Positions 1 to 8,455 of a stretch of DNA of 64,000 nt are shown here, piece after piece. The stretch comes from JANQIO01 sp965229625 (lineage in GTDB: Bacteria > Pseudomonadota > Gammaproteobacteria > Pseudomonadales > Halieaceae). The stretch spans positions 1,860,001 to 1,924,000 of the forward strand of contig CBDDJJ010000001.1 of the NCBI GenBank assembly GCA_965229625.1. The letters are read 5' to 3'. A program made the position numbers and the translations under genes. Every line of letters starts with the position of its first letter. Position 1 is the stretch's first letter. A model generated the notes under the pieces. It was not told the DNA's origin, made no database searches, and saw nothing but the letters and a program-made list of their open reading frames with translations.

Positions 1-132
1 GCCGCCCTTGCCCTGCTTGATATAGATGGTGCGGTCGTCACCCCAGTAGCGGAAATTTGAGGCCACCCCGAGGGGCAGTTGCTGTACCGAGCGGGCGAAA
101 TGGGCGTTCGAACCCGAGAGTTTGCGAGACAT
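1..132 (-). CDS. class III aminotransferase, N-terminal part (runs off window)
   Basis: Only the first 44 codons lie in the window. The protein begins MSRKLSGSNAHFARSV and continues with LPLGVASNFRYWG, which resembles the N-terminus of PLP-dependent class III aminotransferases of the glutamate-1-semialdehyde aminotransferase type (typically LPGGVxSxxR followed by a glycine-rich turn). No catalytic lysine is visible because it lies far downstream. The gene is divergent from the BetI-like regulator at 251 and the two share a 34-bp palindrome, so it is a likely target of that regulator. The substrate cannot be told from this fragment. Confidence 0.7.
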   Translation of the reverse strand, partial: MSRKLSGSNAHFARSVQQLPLGVASNFRYWGDDRTIYIKQGKGG

Positions 133-186
133 GGCGGCAATGCTCTGTGCTGTGATCGAAGCAGAGTGCCAGCTCCGTTGAATCTT

Positions 187-220
187 GTCCAGTGAATGAA
201 TGATCATTCATTCACTGGAC
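187..220. promoter_or_regulatory. 34-bp perfect palindrome, probable TetR/BetI operator
   Basis: The left half is GTCCAGTGAATGAATGA and the right half is its exact reverse complement, with no spacer. The core TGAATGA/TCATTCA resembles operators of many TetR-family repressors. It lies between the divergent aminotransferase (start 132) and the BetI-like gene (start 251), where autoregulation and control of the neighbour are expected. Confidence 0.75.
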
Positions 221-250
221 AGCAGCGGAGCCCTGTACTAGTGTTGCGCC

Positions 251-895
251 ATGGCCATTCCAAAAACCCGTCGCGCCGCCGCACCCAAGACCCGCCGTCG
301 CGCTGCCGCCCCTGAACAGCGACGCGAGCAGCTCATCAAGGCCACCATCAAGTGCATCGCCCGCAAGGGCCTCTCCAATACCACGATGGCGGACGTGACG
401 AAAACCGCGAAACTGAGCCTGGGTATCGTCAACCTGCACTTCCAGAGCAAGGACAAGCTGCTGGTGGAAGTGCTGCGCTCGATTGCCGATGAGTACAAGG
501 TGGGATGGGATGCCATCACCCAGGATGAGACATTGGCGCCTGCTGAAAAAATGCTGGCGCTGATCGATTTCGACTATAGCGCCGAGATCGCCCACCCGGC
601 AAAACTGGCGGTGTGGTTTGCGTTCTGGGGAGAAAGCAGTTCCCGGCCCACCTACCGGGACATCTGCAACGAGGCCGACCTGCAGACCACGGCCTCCGTG
701 AAACAGCTCTGCCGCGAACTGGGCTGCCGCTCAAAGAAGCGCGCTGAGCTGATCGCCACCGGCTATACCGCGCTCGCCGATGGCTTGTGGCTGGACATCC
801 TGGTAACGCCCGAGGAGATGGACCGCGCCCTGGCCCGGGAAGTCAGCCTCAACTACATGGCCAGTTTCTTCCCCGAACATTTCAGGTCGCCATGA
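251..895 (+). CDS. BetI-like TetR-family transcriptional regulator
   Basis: A 214-aa protein. After a basic, Ala/Arg-rich leader of about 20 residues comes a TetR helix-turn-helix (about residues 25-72; TTMADVTKTAKLSLGIVNLHF). The C-terminal ligand domain carries the BetI-type segment AVWFAFWGESSSRPTYRDIC. BetI represses choline/glycine betaine genes in E. coli, but no bet genes are visible here, so the ligand is unknown. E. coli BetI is about 195 aa; the extra length is the N-terminal basic leader. The divergent aminotransferase and the 34-bp palindrome at 187-220 suggest local autoregulation. Confidence 0.82.
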   Translation: MAIPKTRRAAAPKTRRRAAAPEQRREQLIKATIKCIARKGLSNTTMADVTKTAKLSLGIVNLHFQSKDKLLVEVLRSIADEYKVGWDAITQDETLAPAEKMLALIDFDYSAEIAHPAKLAVWFAFWGESSSRPTYRDICNEADLQTTASVKQLCRELGCRSKKRAELIATGYTALADGLWLDILVTPEEMDRALAREVSLNYMASFFPEHFRSP

Positions 896-970
896 AATGG
901 CCGCCATGGAATGGGCGCCCTGGAATAGCCCCCGTGAAACGGACGCTGTGACCTAACTCCTATCAGCTAA

Positions 971-3016
971 CTACCAGATCTTGACCCGCTCTGCCGGCGG
1001 CAGGTACAGCTCGTCTGCCTCCGCAATATCGAACGCCTGGTAAAACTCCGGCACATTTCTCACCGCACCGTTGGCCCGGTACTCAGCGGGCGCATGGGGA
1101 TCGGTGGCGATCTGTTGCCGCAACGTCTGCTCGCGGGCCTTGGCTCGCCAGACCTGGGCATAACCCAGGAATACGCGCTGCACACCGGTAAAGCCATCGA
1201 TTACCGGCGGCTCCCTGCCCTCCAGTGACATCAGGTAGGCTTTCAGGCCAATGCTGATACCGCCCAGGTCGCCGATGTTCTCACCCAGGGTAAACTCGCC
1301 GTTGACGTGCAGATCCTCGAAGGGCTGAAACGCGTTGTATTGCTCCACCAGCTTCGAGGTGCGCTCCTCAAACTCGGCCCGGTCCTCGTCGGTCCACCAG
1401 TTGCGCAGTACGCCGTTGCCATCGAAGGCACTGCCGCTGTCATCGAAGCCGTGGCCAATTTCATGGCCGATCACCGCGCCGATGGCGCCGTAGTTGACCG
1501 CGTCGTCGGCATCCACATTGAAAAACGGCGGGTGAAGGATGGCGGCCGGGAACACTATCTCATTGAGCGGTGGGTTGTAATAGGCATTCACTGTCTGTGG
1601 CGTCATCTGCCACTCGCTGCGATCGACAGGATTGGGCTGGCGGGTCAGGAAGCGCTGATAGTTGAATTCGGCGACCCGCGCCAGGTTGCCGTAAAGGTCA
1701 TCGGCGCGGATTTCCAGCCCGCCGTAATCGCGCCAGTCATCCGGGTACCCGATCTTGGCAGTGAACTTGGACAACTTGTCCAGCGCCTCCGCCCGGGTGG
1801 CCTCCGTCATCCAGTCCAGCTCACTGATGCTGACCTCGTAGGCCGCCATCAGGTTTGCGACCAGTTCCTCCATGCGAGCCTTGGCGGCGGGCGAGAAGTG
1901 TTCTTCCACGTAAACCTTGCCGACGACTTCACCCAGGCTGCTATTCACGGCGCTGACCCCGCGCCGCCACTGCGGTAGCTGCTGCTCCTTGCCGAGCAGG
2001 ATCTTGCCGTAGAAGTCGAAGTTGGTCTCATCCAGCGCCGTGGTCAGACGGCTGGCTGTGCTGTCGAGTACCGCCCACTTCAGGTAGGTGCGCCAGTCCT
2101 CCAGCGGTGTTTCCACGATGATGCCGTCCAGGGCGCCCATGTAGTCGACCATCGCGATCATCAGCCCATCGATCGAGTCGATGTCGGCCTCGGCCAGGTA
2201 GCCTTCCCAGTTGAACCGGGGCATCACCTCGGGAAGCTGGTCCAGCGGGAACATGTTGTAGATTTTCACCCGGTCACGGGTTTCTTCCTTGGGCATGTGC
2301 TCTGTGGCCAGGCGCGCCTCCAGCGCCAGGATCGTGCCCGCGGCTTCAGCCGGTTCAGGGTGGCCGGCCAGGGACATCATTTTTTCGATATGGGCACGGT
2401 ACTGCTCGCGCAGTTCCTGCGACTTTTCGTCTTCCTTCAGGTAGTACTCCCGGTCTGGCAGGCCCAGGCCGCTCTGCCAGGTGTACATCATGTAGGTGTT
2501 GGGGTCCTTGAAGTCCGCGTACTGGGTCAGCGCGATGGGTGTGGTGTAACCGCGCCGGTTGGCCCAGGCAAAATACACGGCCAGTGCATCCAGGCTGTCG
2601 ATCGCATCGATGCGCTTCCAGTCCTCGTACAGGGGTGTGAGGCCCCGCCCGTTGCGTCCAGCGGTATCCATGTAGGAGGCAAACAGGTCGCCCACCTTCT
2701 GGCGGTCGCTCCCCGGCGGGTTGTCTGCCGCTGCCGCAGCTTCAATGATCGCGCGCTGGTTTTCCTGGGACTGGTCGTGAAGCAGGCTGAAGGCGTTGAC
2801 CCTGGATTTATCCGCGGGAATGTCTGTCGCCGTGTACCAGCTGCCGTTGGCATAGCTGAAGAAGTCGTCACCCGGGCGGACCGAGGTATCCATACCCTCC
2901 AGGTCGATACCGGATACCAGGGCGGGGAGGGCTTCAGCCTCCGGCTGTCCGGATTGCCTGGCCTCACAGGCCAGCAACAGGCCGCAGGCGAGAATGAAAA
3001 ATAGACGGTGGATCAT
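971..3016 (-). CDS. M13-family zinc metallopeptidase, lipoprotein (PepO/neprilysin type)
   Basis: A 681-aa protein with a lipoprotein signal peptide (ILACGLLLAC, lipobox Cys about residue 17), so it is probably anchored in the periplasm or outer membrane. The zinc site is HEIGH (H518, E519, H522), followed by the M13 third-ligand motif ENIGD (E579). The M13 N-terminal domain (peptidase_M13_N) occupies roughly residues 45-430, with the typical C-terminus ending KIW. Members cleave short peptides. The gene stands alone, with about 190 bp of non-coding sequence to the next gene; its biological substrate is unknown. Family assignment is secure from the motifs and length. Confidence 0.93.
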   Translation of the reverse strand: MIHRLFFILACGLLLACEARQSGQPEAEALPALVSGIDLEGMDTSVRPGDDFFSYANGSWYTATDIPADKSRVNAFSLLHDQSQENQRAIIEAAAAADNPPGSDRQKVGDLFASYMDTAGRNGRGLTPLYEDWKRIDAIDSLDALAVYFAWANRRGYTTPIALTQYADFKDPNTYMMYTWQSGLGLPDREYYLKEDEKSQELREQYRAHIEKMMSLAGHPEPAEAAGTILALEARLATEHMPKEETRDRVKIYNMFPLDQLPEVMPRFNWEGYLAEADIDSIDGLMIAMVDYMGALDGIIVETPLEDWRTYLKWAVLDSTASRLTTALDETNFDFYGKILLGKEQQLPQWRRGVSAVNSSLGEVVGKVYVEEHFSPAAKARMEELVANLMAAYEVSISELDWMTEATRAEALDKLSKFTAKIGYPDDWRDYGGLEIRADDLYGNLARVAEFNYQRFLTRQPNPVDRSEWQMTPQTVNAYYNPPLNEIVFPAAILHPPFFNVDADDAVNYGAIGAVIGHEIGHGFDDSGSAFDGNGVLRNWWTDEDRAEFEERTSKLVEQYNAFQPFEDLHVNGEFTLGENIGDLGGISIGLKAYLMSLEGREPPVIDGFTGVQRVFLGYAQVWRAKAREQTLRQQIATDPHAPAEYRANGAVRNVPEFYQAFDIAEADELYLPPAERVKIW

Positions 3017-3210
3017 GGGATTCTCTCGAAAATACTGGCAGCGTACCCGCGATGCTATGGCGGGAAGCTCAAAAATGCGATGACCTGCATGAAATACGGG
3101 ACGGGAGCCACCGTGGGGGTGACAGGGTGATGCGGGGGCACGGTCCCGGGCATGTCAGCGCTAGTTCAGGGTTCGTATGGCGCACACCATAGGCATCTGG
3201 AGGGGCGGCG

Positions 3211-4143
3211 TCAATCAGCAGCCATGGCCGATGCGCCGGACTGTTGCGCCAGTTCCCGCAGGCGCTCCTGCTCCCAGTAGGCGAGGTTGAATTCGATGGC
3301 CCAGAAACCGAAGATCCACAGGGCGGCGTCCCAGGCATACAGGTAGTAGCCGTTGAAGGCCCAGGTCAACCCATTGCCGATCAACACCAGGTAACCGAGG
3401 CTTTTCACCATGCGCACCACCAGCAGCCAGGCACTGGCAAAGCGATCTTCGGTCTGCAACCAGACCTCTGCTTCGATGAGCGCGACCACCAACAGCCAGA
3501 CATAGGCGTTGCTGATATCCAGCCATCCCATAAGACGGATATGCGGCAGCATCGACTCACCCACCAGGGCGACCTCGCCATCCAGGGTAAAAAAGCGCGT
3601 GTCCGCCGACAGGCTGGCGCAGTTGGCAGCGACCACTTCCACATAGGTGATCACGTCTACCTGCACCGCCATCCCCTGCCCCGCCACCTGGCACAGGTCG
3701 CCAACGCCCTCTACCAGGCTCACCACGTGGGTCTCCATGGCCTCCACGGTGTAACCGTAGGCGGCATAGACAATGGACAGGTAACACAGCAGGCGCCCGG
3801 CGTGCAGCAGCCGGGTGATGCGCCGGGTGAAGGCCTCGTCTGGCAGGGCGTAGGTTTCCAGCTCGAACAGGGCAATCAGGCCCAACCAGGCAAAGGTATC
3901 GATGCTGGTGGCGAAGGTCGTCAGCAACTCGCCGAAGCCGGCATCGTCCGGCAGCGTGGCCAACATGGCCCGGTAGTCATCAGTCAGGTAGAACCAGGAG
4001 TTGATGATCAGGCCACAGTAAACCGTGTACTTGATGGCCTGGGCGATGCGCGGATGGGTCAGCAGGGGAATGAAAAGAGCCTTGAGCGTGACCAGGCGGC
4101 GTTTCAATGCCCGCGCTTCTTGCTTCTGGGTGTTATCCAACAT
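3211..4143 (-). CDS. multi-pass membrane protein of unknown function
   Basis: A 310-aa protein not assigned to a family by eye. Hydrophobic stretches near residues 38-55, 83-100, 117-135, 210-228 and 240-280 suggest five or six membrane spans. A loop of about 60 residues (140-200) lies between them, with two cysteines (DLCQ and ANCAS) that could form a disulfide if the loop is periplasmic. The protein ends with a charged helix (EQERLRELAQQSG). It is upstream of, and co-directional with, the M13 peptidase, but a gap of about 190 bp makes a shared operon uncertain. It lies just downstream of gcdR on the same strand. Confidence 0.6.
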   Translation of the reverse strand: MLDNTQKQEARALKRRLVTLKALFIPLLTHPRIAQAIKYTVYCGLIINSWFYLTDDYRAMLATLPDDAGFGELLTTFATSIDTFAWLGLIALFELETYALPDEAFTRRITRLLHAGRLLCYLSIVYAAYGYTVEAMETHVVSLVEGVGDLCQVAGQGMAVQVDVITYVEVVAANCASLSADTRFFTLDGEVALVGESMLPHIRLMGWLDISNAYVWLLVVALIEAEVWLQTEDRFASAWLLVVRMVKSLGYLVLIGNGLTWAFNGYYLYAWDAALWIFGFWAIEFNLAYWEQERLRELAQQSGASAMAAD

Positions 4144-4175
4144 CCGGGGCCGCTCCTTCTGGAGAACCCATAGTC

Positions 4176-5051
4176 TCAGGAAGCCGCCAGCCAGTCCATG
4201 AACGCCTGGTTGGCGATAGCAATACGGCGCCCGCGGCGTTTGGCCAGCGCTAGCTCCAGCTCGATGGCAGGCCGCAGCGGAATCCCTACCAGATCGGGTT
4301 CTGCATTCGCCATCATCTCCAGGCCAATTCCGGCGCCCACCCCGCGCCGCACCATGTCGATGATGAGCGGCAGGAAATTGGTCTGCATACGGATCTCCGG
4401 AGCAACACCGTGTTCACTGCAGAGGCTGTCGAATTGCTCGCGGATAAAATAGCCGCGTTCATACAACACCATCGGCGCCTGCGACAGCGCCGAGATATTG
4501 AGATAGCGGCGGCCGGCCCAGGGGTGGCCGCGCCCGACCAGCACGACAACACGCTCGCGCAAAAGGCGACGCAGTTCCAGCCCGTGGTCGGTGCTGTCGG
4601 GCTGCACGGTGATTACGCCCGCCTCGAGCTGGTCCTCGAGCAGAAGCCGCTCCACGTCAGCGGTACCCGCCTGGGTGACAGAGGCCTGCAGGCCGGGATA
4701 CTGGGCCAGGAAGTCGCCCAGCAAGCCCGGCAGGTAGTAGGTGGCTAGCATCGCCGGGCAGCCCAGGTGCAGCTCGCCCTTCTCGAGACGGCTGAACTGC
4801 CCGGCGGAGTCCTGCACCGCCAGGGCATGGTCCAGCAGGGCCTCCGCTTCCTCCTGCAGACGACGCCCCTCGGCCGTAAGCCGCACCCGCCGGCCGCTGC
4901 GTTCGAACAGTGACACACCGAGTCCGGCCTCAAGTCGCCCGATGGCAATGCTGACCGCCGGCTGGGCCATATGCAGCTCTTCGGCCGCCCGACTGATGCT
5001 CTCGCAGCGCGCAGCCGTAACGAAGATTTCCAGTTTGCGCAGATCTAACAT
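4176..5051 (-). CDS. gcdR: LysR-family regulator, probable GcdR (glutarate catabolism)
   Basis: A 291-aa protein read from ATG at 5051 (MLDLRKLEIFVTAAR); a TTG two codons upstream is possible but less likely. The N-terminal LysR winged helix (SISRAAEELHMAQPAVSIAIGRLE) spans about residues 3-60, followed by a substrate-binding domain. It is divergent from glutaryl-CoA dehydrogenase and a family III CoA-transferase, the same arrangement as gcdR-gcdH-gcdG in Pseudomonas, where GcdR activates glutarate use. The assignment rests on this arrangement and not on ligand residues. An AT-rich dyad overlaps its own start region, which fits the autoregulation usual for LysR proteins. Confidence 0.82.
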   Translation of the reverse strand: MLDLRKLEIFVTAARCESISRAAEELHMAQPAVSIAIGRLEAGLGVSLFERSGRRVRLTAEGRRLQEEAEALLDHALAVQDSAGQFSRLEKGELHLGCPAMLATYYLPGLLGDFLAQYPGLQASVTQAGTADVERLLLEDQLEAGVITVQPDSTDHGLELRRLLRERVVVLVGRGHPWAGRRYLNISALSQAPMVLYERGYFIREQFDSLCSEHGVAPEIRMQTNFLPLIIDMVRRGVGAGIGLEMMANAEPDLVGIPLRPAIELELALAKRRGRRIAIANQAFMDWLAAS

Positions 5052-5084
5052 ATTCAAAGACTATCATTTATATATTTTGAATAT
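5050..5084. promoter_or_regulatory. dyad in gcdR-gcdH intergenic region, candidate LysR site
   Basis: ATATTCAAA at 5050-5058 is mirrored exactly by TTTGAATAT at 5076-5084, with a 17-bp AT-rich spacer. The stretch is markedly AT-rich within a GC-rich window. It overlaps the gcdR start and lies about 60 bp upstream of gcdH, where LysR regulators normally bind. A possible -10 for gcdH (TAGAAT) is at 5110-5115. Confidence 0.5.
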
Positions 5085-5142
5085 ATTTTATTTATGCAAA
5101 TACGAACCATAGAATAGCCGCGCATACCACCGGAGAGCAGCA

Positions 5143-6324
5143 ATGACCGCGCGAAAATGGCAGAAAATCGACTGGCAGGACCCCTTCCTGCTGGAGCAGC
5201 AACTGACTGAAGAACAGCGCATGGTGAGGGATGCCGCCCGCCAGTATGCCCAGGGCCAGCTGGCGCCGCGGGTTCAGCAGGCGTTTCGCGACGAATCCAC
5301 CGATCCCGCCATATTTGCCGAAATGGGCGCACTGGGGCTGCTGGGCCCGACGATACAGGGCTACGGCTGCCCCGGGGTCGACTACATCAGCTACGGCCTG
5401 ATCGCCCGCGAGATCGAGCGCGTGGATTCCGGCTATCGGTCAATGATGAGTGTGCAATCCTCCCTGGTGATGTACCCGATTTATGCCTACGGCAGCGAAG
5501 CGCAGAAGCAGAATTACCTGCCGAAGCTGGCCAGCGGTGAGTGGATCGGCTGCTTTGGCCTGACCGAACCGGACCACGGCTCAGACCCCGGCGGCATGGT
5601 CACCCGCGCTCGCAGTGTCGAGGGCGGCTACGAGTTGAGCGGCGCCAAGATGTGGATTTCCAACAGCCCCATCGCCGATGTGTTTGTGGTCTGGGCAAAA
5701 ACAGACGACGGCCGCATTCGTGGTTTTGTACTGGAAAAGGGTATGCCTGGTCTGTCGGCACCAAAAATAGAAGGGAAACTTGCGCTGCGGGCCAGCATCA
5801 CCGGCGAAATCGTGATGGACGGAGTACGGGTATCGGAAGACGCCCTGCTCCCTGGCGTCGAAGGCCTGAAGGGCCCCTTTGGTTGCCTCAACAACGCCCG
5901 CTACGGTATTTCATGGGGCGCGCTGGGCGCCGCCGAAACCTGCTGGCACAGCGCCCGCAGCTACACCCTGGAGCGCCAGCAGTTTGGCCGTCCGCTGGCC
6001 GCCAACCAGCTCATCCAACTGAAGCTCGCAGACATGCAGACAGAGATCAGCATCGGCCTGCAGGCCTGCCTGCGCGCGGGGCAGATGATGGACGCAGGTG
6101 AAATCTCGCCGGAACTGATTTCGCTGATCAAGCGCAACAGCTGTGGCAAGGCCCTGGACATTACCCGCCAGGCCCGCGACATGCTGGGCGGGAACGGCAT
6201 CTCCGACGAGTACCCGGTGATGCGCCACATGGTCAACCTGGAAGTGGTAAATACCTACGAGGGCACCCACGACATTCACGCCCTGATCCTCGGCCGCACC
6301 CAGACCGACCTGCCGGCCTTCTGA
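5143..6324 (+). CDS. gcdH: glutaryl-CoA dehydrogenase
   Basis: A 393-aa acyl-CoA dehydrogenase that oxidatively decarboxylates glutaryl-CoA to crotonyl-CoA, the last specific step of lysine, tryptophan and glutarate breakdown. The N-terminus (WQDPFLLEQQLTEEQRMVRD) and CFGLTEPDHGSDPGGM are characteristic of this subfamily. The catalytic base is E373 in TYEGTHDIHALILGR. Length matches the family (about 390-395 aa). A good ribosome binding site (GGAGAG) precedes the ATG. Its stop codon overlaps the start of gcdG, so the pair is translationally coupled. Confidence 0.95.
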   Translation: MTARKWQKIDWQDPFLLEQQLTEEQRMVRDAARQYAQGQLAPRVQQAFRDESTDPAIFAEMGALGLLGPTIQGYGCPGVDYISYGLIAREIERVDSGYRSMMSVQSSLVMYPIYAYGSEAQKQNYLPKLASGEWIGCFGLTEPDHGSDPGGMVTRARSVEGGYELSGAKMWISNSPIADVFVVWAKTDDGRIRGFVLEKGMPGLSAPKIEGKLALRASITGEIVMDGVRVSEDALLPGVEGLKGPFGCLNNARYGISWGALGAAETCWHSARSYTLERQQFGRPLAANQLIQLKLADMQTEISIGLQACLRAGQMMDAGEISPELISLIKRNSCGKALDITRQARDMLGGNGISDEYPVMRHMVNLEVVNTYEGTHDIHALILGRTQTDLPAF

Positions 6325-7469
6325 TGGGCGCCCTCTCCCACATTCGCGTGCTGGACCTGTCGCGGGTACTGGCCGGCCCCTGGGCCACCCAGACCCTGGC
6401 CGACCTGGGCGCCGACGTGATCAAGGTGGAAAGCCCTGAAGGCGACGACACTCGCCGCTGGGGACCGCCCTGGCTGAACGACGAGCAGGGTAATCCCAGT
6501 GCCGAATCGGCTTACTTCCTGTGTACCAATCGCGGCAAGCGCTCAGTGTGCATTGATTTCCGCACCCCCGAAGGTCAGCAGCAGGTGCGGGAACTGGCGA
6601 AAGCTGCCGACGTGGTCGTGGAGAACTTCAAGGTCGGCGGGCTGACGAAGTACGGCCTCGACTACAACAGCCTCGCCGCGGACAACCCCCGCCTGGTGTA
6701 CTGTTCAATCACCGGCTTTGGCCAGGACGGCCCCTACGCCGCCCGGCCCGGCTACGACTTCCTGATCCAGGCCATGGGCGGCCTGATGAGCGTCACCGGC
6801 CCCGCCGACGGCGAGCCCCAGAAAGTCGGGGTGGCGCTGAGCGACATCATGACCGGCCTGTATGCGACCATCGGCATTCTCGCCGCGCTGTCCGAGCGCG
6901 AGCAATCCGGCCAAGGACAGCACGTGGATCTGGCCCTGCTCGACGTCACCGCAGCAACCCTGGCCAACCAGGCCAGCAACTTCCTGGTGGGCGGCGTGGT
7001 ACCCACCCGGCTGGGCAATGCCCACCCCAACATCGTGCCCTACCAGGCCTTTGCCACCGCCGACGGCCACTGCATCGTTGCGGTGGGTAACGACCGGCAG
7101 TTCCGCAGCCTGGTGGAGACGCTGGACCTGCCGGAACTGGCCGACGATCCGCGCTTCATTGACAACAGCGCGCGGGTCGCAAACCGCGATGCGCTGGTCG
7201 CGCTGCTGGAAGAAAAGCTGTGCACCCGCCAGCGGGACGACTGGCTGGAGCAATTCGAAGCAGCGGGCGTTCCCGCCGGCCCGATCAACAACGTGGACGA
7301 AGTGTTTGCAGACCCCCAGGTCCTGTCGCGCGGTATGCGGGTGAAGATGCCCCATCCGGAGAACCCGAACTTGGAAGTTGCCGGCAATCCCATCAAGCTG
7401 TCGCGCACCCCGGTGGAGTACCGCCGCCCGCCGCCGCAGCTCGGCGAGCACAACGACCTGTTGGACTAG
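6324..7469 (+). CDS. gcdG: family III CoA-transferase, probable succinyl-CoA:glutarate CoA-transferase
   Basis: A 381-aa CaiB/BaiF (family III) CoA-transferase. It shows the family N-terminus (VLDLSRVLAGPWATQTLADLGADVIKVE, here split: VLDLSRVLAGPW then ADLGADVIKVE) and the catalytic aspartate D174 in VGVALSDIMTG. Its ATG overlaps the gcdH stop (TGATG), giving a two-gene operon. It would activate free glutarate to glutaryl-CoA using succinyl-CoA, feeding gcdH. The substrate is inferred from the neighbouring dehydrogenase and the conserved Pseudomonas arrangement. Its stop overlaps the stop of the convergent SnoaL-like gene. Confidence 0.88.
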   Translation: MGALSHIRVLDLSRVLAGPWATQTLADLGADVIKVESPEGDDTRRWGPPWLNDEQGNPSAESAYFLCTNRGKRSVCIDFRTPEGQQQVRELAKAADVVVENFKVGGLTKYGLDYNSLAADNPRLVYCSITGFGQDGPYAARPGYDFLIQAMGGLMSVTGPADGEPQKVGVALSDIMTGLYATIGILAALSEREQSGQGQHVDLALLDVTAATLANQASNFLVGGVVPTRLGNAHPNIVPYQAFATADGHCIVAVGNDRQFRSLVETLDLPELADDPRFIDNSARVANRDALVALLEEKLCTRQRDDWLEQFEAAGVPAGPINNVDEVFADPQVLSRGMRVKMPHPENPNLEVAGNPIKLSRTPVEYRRPPPQLGEHNDLLD

Positions 7470-7891
7470 TACACCTCGCGCTGCGGTGAACGCCGCAGCT
7501 CACAATAGCGCTCGCTGATGCGCCAGCCCGCGACCGTGCGACGCAGGGTATCCCGGTACACCACACTACCCACCCGGCCACCGTGCCCCACACCGATGCC
7601 CTTCGACACCACCCGCACCGGGTCGCCAGACTCCACCACCACATTGGTGGCGTGATGCCCGAGCGGGTGCTGCTGGCTCACCTCCATCATGCGGATAATG
7701 TCGTCCAGCCCTTCAAAGCGCGTACCATCAAAATCCGACAGATCGAATACCGCATCTTCCGTGAAGATCTCGCCCAACCGGTCGAAACGACACTCGTCGA
7801 TCAGGTGCCCATAGCGGGCGATCAGCTCGTGGATATCGAGGCGGTCTTCCAGTGTCAGCCTGGTTTCCGATTCGTTTGCCGCGTTGCTCAT
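7466..7891 (-). CDS. SnoaL/NTF2-like (nuclear transport factor 2 fold) protein
   Basis: A 141-aa protein read from ATG at 7891 (MSNAANESETRLTLEDR); a longer upstream reading would run through repeat DNA and is rejected. The segment DIHELIARYGHLIDECRF followed by EIFTEDAVFDL is typical of SnoaL-like NTF2-fold proteins (dehydratases, isomerases and many of unknown role). The D and H residues there occupy the usual active-site positions. It converges on gcdG with overlapping stop codons. Its 5' leader contains the hairpin repeat E2 ending 44 bp upstream. Substrate unknown. Confidence 0.75.
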   Translation of the reverse strand: MSNAANESETRLTLEDRLDIHELIARYGHLIDECRFDRLGEIFTEDAVFDLSDFDGTRFEGLDDIIRMMEVSQQHPLGHHATNVVVESGDPVRVVSKGIGVGHGGRVGSVVYRDTLRRTVAGWRISERYCELRRSPQREVY

Positions 7892-7934
7892 GCATCCGAG
7901 TATAACGGCACAGGCCGGCCATCTGCCGGCAGAC

Positions 7935-7970
7935 CTCATACCCTTTTTCCTCCCGGAAAAAGTGCATGAG
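7935..7970 (-). repeat. hairpin repeat E2, copy a
   Basis: Stem CTCAT/ATGAG enclosing CTTTTTCC/GGAAAAAG with a short loop (TCCC). It is followed at 7971 by CTCTGTCCACACCGAG, the reverse complement of the motif preceding the other E2 copies. Strand is given as the direction in which GTGTGGACAG comes first. Confidence 0.8.
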
Positions 7971-8033
7971 CTCTGTCCACACCGAGTCGACGCGGACGCC
8001 ACTGCCTCAAAGACTCAGGTTCAGACTGGGTTT

Positions 8034-8175
8034 CGAGGATCACTTTCAGCTCCGCACCTGAGGGATATCGCCTGTATTTTTCCAGAGGAAAAAGGCAGGT
8101 GAAATCCCGCGGGTCTCAGGTCAAATCGTTGGCACGTTGCCTTTCTGAGCTTGCGATAGAAAGTGAGCCCCCTCG
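8034..8175 (-). repeat. nested hairpin repeat E1, copy a
   Basis: Outer arms CGAGGATCACTTTC and GAAAGTGAGCCCCCTCG close the element. Inside, an imperfect hairpin at 8056-8121 has arms ACCTGAG/CTCAGGT, GGGAT/ATCCC, CCTG/CAGG and the tip TTTTTCC-AGA-GGAAAAA (8077-8093). The element could fold as one long interrupted stem. Confidence 0.75.
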
Positions 8176-8198
8176 ATGTCGGATATCTACCGGCAGAC

Positions 8199-8234
8199 CT
8201 CATACACTTTTTCCTTACAGAAAAAGTGCATGAG
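8199..8234 (-). repeat. hairpin repeat E2, copy b
   Basis: Stem CTCAT/ATGAG enclosing ACTTTTTC/GAAAAAGT, then CTCTGTCCACACCGAG. Compared with copy a, the base pair at the foot of the inner stem differs but pairing is kept, which suggests selection on the structure. Confidence 0.8.
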
Positions 8235-8297
8235 CTCTGTCCACACCGAGTCGACGCGGGCACCACTGCCTCAAGGGCTCAGGTTCAGACTGAATCT

Positions 8298-8440
8298 CGA
8301 GGATCACTTCCGACTCATTTCGTGAAGAATGTTGTGCGTTTTTTTCCAGAGGAAAAAGACGCGCAACGTTCCACGGCAATCACGGCGATTCGGTGGCGCT
8401 GCAACTCTTCTGAGCCTGCGCCAGGAAGTGATCCCCCTCG
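8298..8440 (-). repeat. nested hairpin repeat E1, copy b
   Basis: Outer arms CGAGGATCACTTCC and GGAAGTGATCCCCCTCG. The inner hairpin has GTTGTGCGT/ACGCGCAAC and the tip TTTTTCC-AGA-GGAAAAA (8341-8357). It ends 15 bp from the stop of ptpS, so it would form the 3' end of a ptpS transcript. Confidence 0.75.
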
Positions 8441-8455
8441 AAGTGCAGAGAAGCC

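Larger units (their letters stand above)
7921..8448. repeat. tandem pair of 264-bp intergenic repeat units (E2-E1, E2-E1)
   Basis: The 564-bp gap between the SnoaL-like gene and ptpS is filled by two tandem units starting at 7921 and 8185 (period 264 bp). Each contains hairpin E2, the conserved flank CTCTGTCCACACCGAGTCG, a short linker (CACTGCCTCA, CTCAGGTTCAGACTG) and hairpin E1. The linker and flanks are almost identical between units, while the E1 interiors have diverged. No credible gene lies here: the open frames that cross it are by-products of the repeats. The same modules recur at 12034-12478. Confidence 0.85.

Noticed and set aside
7921..8448. Reading frames inside the repeats that give look-alike peptides (for example with KKGMRSAGR or KKCMRSAGR)
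   Set aside because: They follow the repeat hairpins and are found in both tandem units, so they reflect the DNA repeat rather than a protein family. No ribosome binding site or typical codon use.
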